Of a stretch of DNA of 36,920 nt, positions 21,943-28,472 are shown piece by piece. The notes under the pieces are model-generated. The model did not search any database. It was not told where the DNA came from and worked only from the letters and a program-made list of their open reading frames with translations. This stretch comes from JBPCMN01 sp013695115. Lineage in GTDB: Bacteria; Actinomycetota; Acidimicrobiia; IMCC26256; JACDBD01. The DNA is taken from NCBI GenBank assembly GCA_051002235.1, contig JBPCMN010000067.1, positions 1-36,920 of the forward strand, read 5' to 3'. Each line of letters begins with the position of its first letter. The first letter of the stretch is position 1. The translations under genes were made by a program, and so were the position numbers.

Positions 21943-22356
21943 CGCAGCGACCCGGGCGGCACGGTCGATGGGGGCGGCGGCTCGAGGGATGAGGCGACCC
22001 TACAGTCACTCTCCGCGCGCGCCGATCTCAGCGCAGCCCTCCTGGTCTTCGTGCGGTGCTGTTCCGCGAGGCGCCCGGTAGCGCGTCCGACGATCTCCCG
22101 ATCTTGCGGGGCGGCCCCCGCCCGCACCTCCGTGTCGGTTACGACCGCGCCCCCGGCGCCGTCGTCGACGTCGGACACTTCGCCGCCGACCACGGACGCG
22201 CCGAATCACGCACCGCCGCCCCCGCCCCTCCCGCAGCCCGAGCCGGCACCAGCGACGTCGTCGACGACAGCGCCCGGTACATCGTCGACCAGACGCCCGC
22301 TCGCACGATCGCCGAGCGAGCCCGACCAGGCAAAGGTGGCAGGCTGACCATCTTCT
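21943..22356. other. 414-bp region without a firm gene
   Basis: The left 48 bp probably encode the N terminus of the HEAT protein. Overlapping -10 hexamers face both ways: TAGGGT on the minus strand (22002-21997) and TACAGT on the plus strand (22001-22006). The rest is open in several frames on the plus strand, as is usual at this GC content. The best candidate is a Thr/Pro/Ser-rich reading ending at 22347, listed separately. No RNA gene or operator was recognised. Confidence 0.5.
22051..22347 (+). CDS. Possible Thr/Pro/Ser-rich small protein
   Basis: Tentative 98-aa reading from GTG 22051 to TGA 22345-22347, ending 9 nt before the PDZ-Lon start. It contains stretches such as TTAPPAPSSTSDTSPPTTDA and ATSSTTAPGTSST, the composition of extracellular linkers in actinobacteria. 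No signal peptide, transmembrane helix or ribosome site is visible, and the frame is open both upstream and in a competing frame, so it may be non-coding. A TACAGT -10 lies at 22001-22006. Listed only because position and composition are suggestive. Confidence 0.25.
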   Translation: MRCCSARRPVARPTISRSCGAAPARTSVSVTTAPPAPSSTSDTSPPTTDAPNHAPPPPPLPQPEPAPATSSTTAPGTSSTRRPLARSPSEPDQAKVAG

Positions 22357-23439
22357 ATGGACCCGGCTACGGTCGAATCGCCGCCTCCCGACGCGCCCCC
22401 GCGCTCGAAACGGCGCGTCTGGAGAGTCATCGGCTCGGTCGTCGCGCTCGTGGTCGGTGTCGTCGCGGTGGGCGGGGCGTTCGTGCGTCTCCCCTACGTG
22501 CTCATCGGGCCCGGGGGTGCGACGCGGGTCGAGCGGGTCGTCGACATCGAGGGCGCTCGCACCTACAACGACGACGGCTCGGTGCTGTTCCTGACCGTCT
22601 CGGTGTTGGACTCCCCGAACGCGTACACCGTGCTCGACGGATGGCTCGACGACAACACCGAGGTCCTCACCGAAGACGAGTTCTTCGGGGATCGCACTCC
22701 CGAGGAAGCAGACGAGATCAGCCAGATCGCGATGAGCGACTCGCAGGTGATCGCCACCAAAGTGAGCCTGGAGCGCCTCGGCTACACCGTCCCGATCAAG
22801 GAGTACGTGGTGGGGGCGGTGGAGAAGGGAAGCCCGGCCGACGACGAGCTCGAAGTCGGGGACGCGATCACCGCGATCGACGGCGTCTCGGTGGCCACGA
22901 TCCCGGACCTCGGGACGGTCATCCGCCTGCGCGCTCCCGGTGACCCGGCCACGCTCACGTTCACCCGGAAGGGGACGGAGATGACCGCCACGCTCGCCAC
23001 CCGGGCGACGCCGGACGGCCCCAACGAGGGGCAGGCCCAGGTCGGGATCTTCTCCGCGCCGGTGTTCGACTTCCCGGTCGAGGTCAAGATCGACACCGGC
23101 GACGTCGGTGGCCCGTCGGCCGGGCTCGCGTTCACGCTGACGATCCTCGACGAGCTCTCGCCCGGCGACCTCACCGGGGGAAAGCAGGTGGCGGTCACCG
23201 GCACGATCGAGCTCGACAGCGCGGTCGGCCCGATCGGCGGCGTGGCCCAGAAGGCGGTGGCGGCGCGGCGGGCGGGGGCACGGCTGTTCCTGGTCCCCGA
23301 AGCCGAGGCGGCGGAGGCGCGCCGCCACGCCGGCGGGATGAAGGTCGCCGGTGTCGATGACCTCGACGATGCGCTCATGACCCTGCAACGAGCGGGGGGC
23401 GACCCGCTGCCGGCGTCACCGTCGGTGACCAGCGCCTGA
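22357..23439 (+). CDS. YlbL-type PDZ-Lon (S16) membrane protease
   Basis: 360-aa protein with one transmembrane helix (about 22-43), a PDZ domain (about 150-210: VGAVEKGSPADDELEVGDAI) and a C-terminal Lon-type proteolytic domain. The Ser-Lys dyad is Ser254 in VGGPSAGLAFT and Lys299 in GPIGGVAQKAVAA, both in canonical Lon context. Family members such as B. subtilis YlbL and mycobacterial Rv3194c are membrane proteases with few known substrates. ATG 22357 gives the usual short cytoplasmic lead. It precedes the DivIVA-like gene by 24 nt and then UPF0182; in mycobacteria the PDZ-Lon and UPF0182 genes are adjacent. Confidence 0.92.
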   Translation: MDPATVESPPPDAPPRSKRRVWRVIGSVVALVVGVVAVGGAFVRLPYVLIGPGGATRVERVVDIEGARTYNDDGSVLFLTVSVLDSPNAYTVLDGWLDDNTEVLTEDEFFGDRTPEEADEISQIAMSDSQVIATKVSLERLGYTVPIKEYVVGAVEKGSPADDELEVGDAITAIDGVSVATIPDLGTVIRLRAPGDPATLTFTRKGTEMTATLATRATPDGPNEGQAQVGIFSAPVFDFPVEVKIDTGDVGGPSAGLAFTLTILDELSPGDLTGGKQVAVTGTIELDSAVGPIGGVAQKAVAARRAGARLFLVPEAEAAEARRHAGGMKVAGVDDLDDALMTLQRAGGDPLPASPSVTSA

Positions 23440-23449
23440 GGCCGCGTCA

Positions 23450-23455
23450 TACAGT
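23450..23455 (+). promoter_or_regulatory. -10 hexamer of the DivIVA-like gene
   Basis: TACAGT lies 8 nt before the GTG start at 23464, in the 24-nt gap after the PDZ-Lon stop, with no Shine-Dalgarno between. It would give a nearly leaderless message separate from the upstream gene. Confidence 0.5.
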
Positions 23456-23463
23456 GGGCGCTC

Positions 23464-25377
23464 GTGGCTGACGACGAGGTCGAGTCGGACGACTGGCCGG
23501 ACGAGGCGGATGAGCCGAGACCCGAGGACGACTCGGGCGGGCTGTCACCCGAGGACGTCGCCTACCGGTCGTTCAAGGGGGCCAAGCGCGGCATCTCGGA
23601 GAGCGAGGTCCGCGAGTTCCTCCAGGAGGTCGCGGGCGAGCTGGCCGCCGCTGTCGGTCGGGAGCGCGACCTGCTGGCGCAGATCCACCAGCGCGAGGAG
23701 CACATCCACCGGCTCGAGGAGCGCATCGCCCATCCGCCGCCGCCGACCGAGGAGGAGGCCCTCGACTATCTGGGAGAGGAGACGGCCCGCGTACTTCGCT
23801 CGGCTCAGGAGGCGGCCGACGAGATCCGGAGCAAGGCCGGCGCCCGCGCCCGGGCCATCATCGGGCAGGGAGAGAACGACGCCGCCCGGATGCGCGAGGC
23901 GGCGCACACTGCCCTGTCGGAGCGGTCGCGGGAGGCCGAGGTGGCAGCGACCGTCACCTTGCACGAGGCGGAAGGGCGCGCCCAGGCGGTGCTGCGTCAG
24001 GCGGCGCGCGATGCCGAGACGGAGATCGAGGCGGCGCGCCAACGCGGTCGCGAGATGGTCGGTGAGGCCCGGGCCGTGCGCGAACGCATCCTGGCCGACC
24101 TCGGGAAGCGACGCAGCGCGCTGCAAGGCGAGCTCGCGCAGCTGGAGGCGGCGCGGGAGGAGTTGCTCGAGTCGGGCCGGGCGATGCGGCAGCAGCTCGC
24201 CGACGCGGTCCAGGCGCTGACGCCATTCGACGAGCAGAAGCTCGAGGAGCTGCACGAAGCGCTCGAGGAGCTCGCCCCTGATGAGACGGCCGAGCCCGGG
24301 CCCGAGGAATCGGAGGAGGAGGAGGAGGACGAGAAGTCGGTCGCGGCCTGGCCCGCGCTCGAGCTAGTCGAGAAAGCCGAGGACGAGGCGCCGGCCGACG
24401 AGGCTGCCGAGGAAGAAGAAGAGGAAGAAGCACAACAAGGGCCCGAGCCCGACGTGCCCGACTTCGTCGCGCCCGAACCGGAGGTGCCCGACTTCGTCGC
24501 GCCGGCGGTGGGCGCGGAACCCGAACGCCCGAAGGTGGACGAGTTGTTCGCGCGCATCCGGGCGGGCCGCCAGGAGCCTGTCGGCGAGGCCCGCGTCGCG
24601 CTCGCCCCCGAACCGGCCGAGGAAGAGAAGCCCCCCAAAGCGGACGTGGCGGCTCAGGTGGAACCCGAGCCCGAACCCGAGCCCGAACCCCCGTCCTCCG
24701 TCCCGCTCACCGGCGACACGGGGTTGTTGTCGCGGCGCGACGAGGTGCTGGCGCCGGTCAGGCAGGAGTTGCTCCGCCGGTGCAAGCGCGCCCTCCAGGA
24801 CGAGCAGAACGAACTGCTCGACCGGCTCCGGCGCGAGCGGGGCCGGACCAATGCCGAGCAGCTGCTGGCCCCGCTCAGCGCGCAGGTTACCGACTGGGCC
24901 GACGTCCTCGAGCCCGCGGTCGACGAGGCCTACGGCGCCGGTCGCGGCTCGCAAACGGCCGACGAGCAGCACACCGAGTCGGCGCCGCGCCGCCTCGTGA
25001 GCGGGTTGGCCGAGGTCCTGGTCACGCCGCTGCGAGAGCGCCTGGTGTCCACGCTCGGTTCGGCGGAAGGCGACGGAGCGGAGCTCGAAGCCGAGCTCTC
25101 GGCGCGGGTCGGTGCTCGCTACCGGGAATGGCGGGCCCAGGAGCTCGAGTACCGCGTGGGCGACGTGCTCGCGGCGGCGTATGCCCGGGGCGTGTACGAC
25201 GCCGCGCCCGAGGGCTCACAGCTTCGGTGGGTCCCGGCCCAGGTCGGCCAGTGCCCTGACGCCGACGACAACGCGCTCGAACCCACGACGCGCGGTTCGA
25301 CCTTCCCGACCGGCCAGCCGCTCCCGCCTGCGCACCCGGGGTGCCGCTGCCTCATCGCCGTCGCCGACACCGACTGA
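23464..25377 (+). CDS. DivIVA-like coiled-coil protein with phage minor-head-like C terminus
   Basis: 637 aa. Region 1 (about 26-60): DivIVA-like start, LSPEDVAYRSFKGAKRGIS then EVREFLQEV, which in DivIVA forms the membrane-binding crossed loops. Region 2 (about 60-270): Ala/Glu/Arg-rich coiled coil. Region 3 (about 270-430): acidic Glu/Pro linker with two VPDFVAPEP-like repeats and an EP run. Region 4 (about 430-575): helical. Region 5: Trp589, Cys597, then PPAHPGCRCLIAV with His624, Cys627 and Cys629. That ending resembles the zinc-binding-like C terminus of phage Mu gpF/SPP1 gp7 minor head proteins, though one Cys of the usual CxxC is Asp. No other phage gene is near, so it appears to be a chromosomal protein. 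Function unknown; a polar or membrane-curvature scaffold is an inference. Confidence 0.8.
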   Translation: MADDEVESDDWPDEADEPRPEDDSGGLSPEDVAYRSFKGAKRGISESEVREFLQEVAGELAAAVGRERDLLAQIHQREEHIHRLEERIAHPPPPTEEEALDYLGEETARVLRSAQEAADEIRSKAGARARAIIGQGENDAARMREAAHTALSERSREAEVAATVTLHEAEGRAQAVLRQAARDAETEIEAARQRGREMVGEARAVRERILADLGKRRSALQGELAQLEAAREELLESGRAMRQQLADAVQALTPFDEQKLEELHEALEELAPDETAEPGPEESEEEEEDEKSVAAWPALELVEKAEDEAPADEAAEEEEEEEAQQGPEPDVPDFVAPEPEVPDFVAPAVGAEPERPKVDELFARIRAGRQEPVGEARVALAPEPAEEEKPPKADVAAQVEPEPEPEPEPPSSVPLTGDTGLLSRRDEVLAPVRQELLRRCKRALQDEQNELLDRLRRERGRTNAEQLLAPLSAQVTDWADVLEPAVDEAYGAGRGSQTADEQHTESAPRRLVSGLAEVLVTPLRERLVSTLGSAEGDGAELEAELSARVGARYREWRAQELEYRVGDVLAAAYARGVYDAAPEGSQLRWVPAQVGQCPDADDNALEPTTRGSTFPTGQPLPPAHPGCRCLIAVADTD

Positions 25378-25402
25378 CGGCATGAACCACTCCCGGCCCC
25401 TC

Positions 25403-25408
25403 TAGGCT
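25403..25408 (+). promoter_or_regulatory. -10 hexamer ahead of the UPF0182 leader ORF
   Basis: TAGGCT (TANNNT) followed by 7 nt and then the GTG of a 13-codon ORF at 25416. The spacing fits a transcript that begins at or next to that GTG. Confidence 0.55.
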
Positions 25409-25415
25409 CGCCGAC

Positions 25416-25457
25416 GTGCCAGCGCCAGAACTGACACCCGGGCCACCGAGGCCATAA
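25416..25457 (+). CDS. Proline-rich leader ORF upstream of UPF0182 gene
   Basis: A short ORF, GTG to TAA, encodes MPAPELTPGPPRP (13 aa, six prolines including one Pro-Pro). It begins 7 nt after a TAGGCT -10, so it looks leaderless. Its stop is separated by only GGC from the ATG of the 968-aa UPF0182 gene at 25461, which has no good ribosome site of its own. Translation of the large gene probably depends on ribosomes finishing this leader. A Pro-Pro stall or general coupling could regulate it. Small leaderless ORFs of this kind are known in mycobacteria; this one is inferred from sequence only. Confidence 0.5.
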   Translation: MPAPELTPGPPRP

Positions 25458-25460
25458 GGC

Positions 25461-28367
25461 ATGCGAGTTCCGACCGTAGAGCCCCGTCGCCGTCCCCGCT
25501 TCCGGGTCCGCGGCTGGCTGATCGGCACCGCGGTGGCGGTGATCGTCCTGCTGTTCAGCCTGCGCGGCCTCGCCGGCTTCTACACCGACTACCTCTGGTT
25601 CGACTCGATCGGGCAGGGCGATACCTGGCGCACGCTGCTCTCGGCGCGCCTCGTGCCCGCCCTCGGCTTCACGGTCGTCTTCTTCGCCATCATGTTCTCG
25701 AACCTCCTCATCGCGGACCGCCTCGCGCCCAAGTACCGCTCGATGGGGCCCGAGGACGAGCTGGTCGAGCGCTACCAGCGGGCGATCTCCGCCTACACCG
25801 GTCGCATCCGCATCGGGGTCGCGCTGTTCTTCGCCCTCGTCGCCGGGGTCGGCGTCTCGTCGCAGTGGCGCAACTGGGTGCTGTTCACCAACCGGGTCGA
25901 CTTCGGGGTGAAGGACCCGCAGTTCAACAAGGACATCGGCTTCTACGTCTTCCAGCTCCCCTTCCTGCGCTTCGTGGCCGACTGGCTGTTCGCCGGACTC
26001 GTCATCGTCCTGCTCGTGACCGCGGTCTCGCACTACCTCAACGGCGGCATCCGGTTCCAGAGCCCGTTCCAACGGGTGACGCCCCAGGTCAAGGCGCACC
26101 TCTCCGTGATCCTGGCAACCATGGCGCTGGTCAAGACGGCCCAGTACTACCTCGCCCAGTACGAGCTGAACTTCTCCAGCCGCGGCGTCGTCGAGGGCGC
26201 GAGCTACACCGACGTCGAGGCCCAGCTGCCGGCCCTGAAGACGTTGATGTTCATCTCGGTCGCGGCGGCGGCGCTGTTCATCTGGAACATCTGGCGGCGA
26301 GGTTGGATCCTGCCGATCATCGCGGTCGGCCTCTGGGGCTTCGTGTCCGTCGTCATAGGAACGATCTATCCCGCCGGGGTGCAGCGCTTCAGCGTCGGCC
26401 CCAACGAGTTCCAGAGCGAGGAGCGCTACATCGGTCGCAACATCAACGCCACGCGGACCGCGTTCGACCTCGAGCGGGTCGAGACCCCACCGTTCGATTA
26501 CCAGGAGAGCATCGACGCCACGGTCGCGAACGAGAACCGGCCGACGATCGACAACGCCCGCCTCTGGGACCCCGAGGTGATCCGGGAGACGTACCAGACG
26601 CTCCAGGGCTTCCAGACCTTCTACAAGCTCGACGATGTCGACGTCGATCGCTACGACATCAACGGCCAGACCCGCCAAGTCCTGCTGTCAGCGCGTGAGA
26701 TCAACCGCGAGGAGCTGCCCAGCCAGTCGTGGGTGAACCGTCACCTCGTCTACACCCACGGGTACGGGATCGTCGCCTCGCCGACGAACACGGCCGAGTC
26801 GGGCGGCGACCCCGAGTTCCTCGTGAGCGACATCCCGCTCCCGAAGGACGCGCCCATCGACGTGACCCGGCCCGAGCTGTACTTCGGCGAGAACCTCCCC
26901 GGCTACGCCCTCGTCGACGCCAAGCAGGACGAGTTCAACTATCCGCGCGAGGGGAAGGCCGACAAGACCACCCGGTACAACGGTGAGGACGGCGTGGAGC
27001 TCTCGAATTTCGTCCGCCGGGCGGCGTTCGCGCTGCGGTTCGGCGACATCAACCCGCTCATCTCGGGCCAAGTCACCGGGGATACGAGGATCCTCTACCA
27101 GCGCGACATCGCCGACCGGGTCGACAAGCTCGCCCCCTTCCTCGACTTCGACGCCGACCCGTATCCCGTTGTCATCGACGGCAAGGTCGTGTGGGTGCTC
27201 GACGGCTACACCACCACCAACCGCTACCCGTACTCGGAGTCGTTCAGCGGGCAGGGCGGCCTCGCCCACGACTTCAACTACGTGCGCAACTCGGTCAAGG
27301 CGACGATCGACGCCTACGACGGCACGGTGACGTTGTACGTGATCGACGAGGAGGACCCGCTCATCCGCGCCTACGGCAAGGCGTTCCCCGACCTGTTCAC
27401 CGACATCGACGAGATGCCCGAGGAGCTGCGGGCGCACCTGCGCTACCCCGAGGACCTGTTCCGGGTGCAGGCGGACGTGTACGCGAGTTATCACGTCACC
27501 GACGAGCGGCGCTTCTACCAGGGCAACGCCAAGTGGTTGCTCTCGCCCGATCCCGGGTCAGGGTCGGTCAGCGACGCCGAGCTCGGTGTGTCCGGGGACG
27601 GCGCCGCCGAGGAGACCGACGGACCCCAGGACGCGACGTCGACCAGCCTGCGCATGGACCCGTACTACCTGTACATCACGCTGCCGGGGGAGCCCGAGCC
27701 CAGCTTCCTCATCCTCCAACCGTTCGTGCCGGTCTCGAAGGACAACAAGCAGACGCGCCTGGTGTCGTACATGGTCGCCAAGTCTGACCCGGGCACGTAC
27801 GGGGAGATGACCGCGTTCGAGGTGCCCCAGGGCGAATCGGTGCTCGGACCGGTGCAGGTCGACAACGAGATCAACACCACTCCCGCGATCTCGGAGCGAC
27901 TCACGCTGCTCAGCCGGGGCGGGTCGTCGGTCATCCAGGGAAGCCTCCAGCTCATCCCGGTCGGCGACTCGATCCTGTACATCCGGCCCTATTACGTCGA
28001 GGGGACGGGCAACTCGAGCTTCCCGCAGTTCCGGTTCGTGGTGGTGTTCGTGCCCGGTCGCGACCCGGTGCTCGCCGACACCGTCGACGAGGGCCTGAAC
28101 CAGCTCTTCGGTCTGGTCCCGGCCGAGACACCCACCGACACCGAGCCGACCCCGGATGGCGACGAGCCGGCCGGCGACGACGTACAGGGGCTGCTCGACC
28201 AGGCGGCCGAGCGCTTCCAGGAGGCCCAGGACGCGCTCCAGCAGGGAGACCTGGGGCGGTACCAGGACCTGATCGAGGAGGTGGGCGACCTCATCGAGCA
28301 GGCCCGCACCGCCTCGGGCGGGGGATCGACCACGACCACCGCCCCCGCCGCCGTCCAGCAGGCGTAA
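25461..28367 (+). CDS. UPF0182 family integral membrane protein
   Basis: 968 aa. The N-terminal third holds about seven transmembrane helices (first at about 18-36, including GWLIGTAVAVIVLLFSLRGL, then near 63-85, 113-135, 165-190, 213-235, 255-278 and 285-310), with the conserved FYTDYLWFDSIGQGDTWRTL after helix 1. A large extracytoplasmic domain follows, with segments RYIGRNINATRTAFDL, RHLVYTHGYGIVASP and PELYFGENLPGYALV typical of UPF0182. The C-terminal tail has a Thr/Pro/Asp linker and a coiled-coil stretch ending in Thr/Ala. Function is unknown; the homologue in M. tuberculosis is Rv3193c. Probably translationally coupled to the leader ORF 3 nt upstream. Confidence 0.9.
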   Translation: MRVPTVEPRRRPRFRVRGWLIGTAVAVIVLLFSLRGLAGFYTDYLWFDSIGQGDTWRTLLSARLVPALGFTVVFFAIMFSNLLIADRLAPKYRSMGPEDELVERYQRAISAYTGRIRIGVALFFALVAGVGVSSQWRNWVLFTNRVDFGVKDPQFNKDIGFYVFQLPFLRFVADWLFAGLVIVLLVTAVSHYLNGGIRFQSPFQRVTPQVKAHLSVILATMALVKTAQYYLAQYELNFSSRGVVEGASYTDVEAQLPALKTLMFISVAAAALFIWNIWRRGWILPIIAVGLWGFVSVVIGTIYPAGVQRFSVGPNEFQSEERYIGRNINATRTAFDLERVETPPFDYQESIDATVANENRPTIDNARLWDPEVIRETYQTLQGFQTFYKLDDVDVDRYDINGQTRQVLLSAREINREELPSQSWVNRHLVYTHGYGIVASPTNTAESGGDPEFLVSDIPLPKDAPIDVTRPELYFGENLPGYALVDAKQDEFNYPREGKADKTTRYNGEDGVELSNFVRRAAFALRFGDINPLISGQVTGDTRILYQRDIADRVDKLAPFLDFDADPYPVVIDGKVVWVLDGYTTTNRYPYSESFSGQGGLAHDFNYVRNSVKATIDAYDGTVTLYVIDEEDPLIRAYGKAFPDLFTDIDEMPEELRAHLRYPEDLFRVQADVYASYHVTDERRFYQGNAKWLLSPDPGSGSVSDAELGVSGDGAAEETDGPQDATSTSLRMDPYYLYITLPGEPEPSFLILQPFVPVSKDNKQTRLVSYMVAKSDPGTYGEMTAFEVPQGESVLGPVQVDNEINTTPAISERLTLLSRGGSSVIQGSLQLIPVGDSILYIRPYYVEGTGNSSFPQFRFVVVFVPGRDPVLADTVDEGLNQLFGLVPAETPTDTEPTPDGDEPAGDDVQGLLDQAAERFQEAQDALQQGDLGRYQDLIEEVGDLIEQARTASGGGSTTTTAPAAVQQA

Positions 28368-28388
28368 AGACCTCCGGGGAACCCGGGA

Positions 28389-28417
28389 TTGTTGGCGGGG
28401 GGTGGAATTGTTACTAT
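28389..28417 (+). promoter_or_regulatory. Promoter of the suf operon
   Basis: TTGTTG (-35, 28389-28394), a 17-nt spacer, and TACTAT (-10, 28412-28417): a good housekeeping sigma promoter. The transcript would start near 28424 and carry a 48-nt leader with AGAGGG 5-6 nt before the sufB ATG. A weak CCGGG/CCCGG hairpin at 28374-28386 may end the UPF0182 message. No recognised SufR- or IscR-type operator was seen. Confidence 0.7.
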
Positions 28418-28472
28418 GGGCGTAGTGGAAATCCCCGGCGGCACCCCCATCCCGCCTGGGTAGAGGGTTCTC

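Noticed and set aside
22056..22943. 295-codon plus-strand frame starting at ATG 22056
   Set aside because: It runs through the PDZ-Lon gene in another frame and becomes Arg/Gly-rich; the PDZ-Lon frame has clear catalytic motifs.
23464..25377. Prophage or phage remnant suggested by the gpF-like C terminus
   Set aside because: No terminase, portal, capsid, integrase or attachment-site repeat lies nearby, and the neighbours are conserved chromosomal envelope genes.
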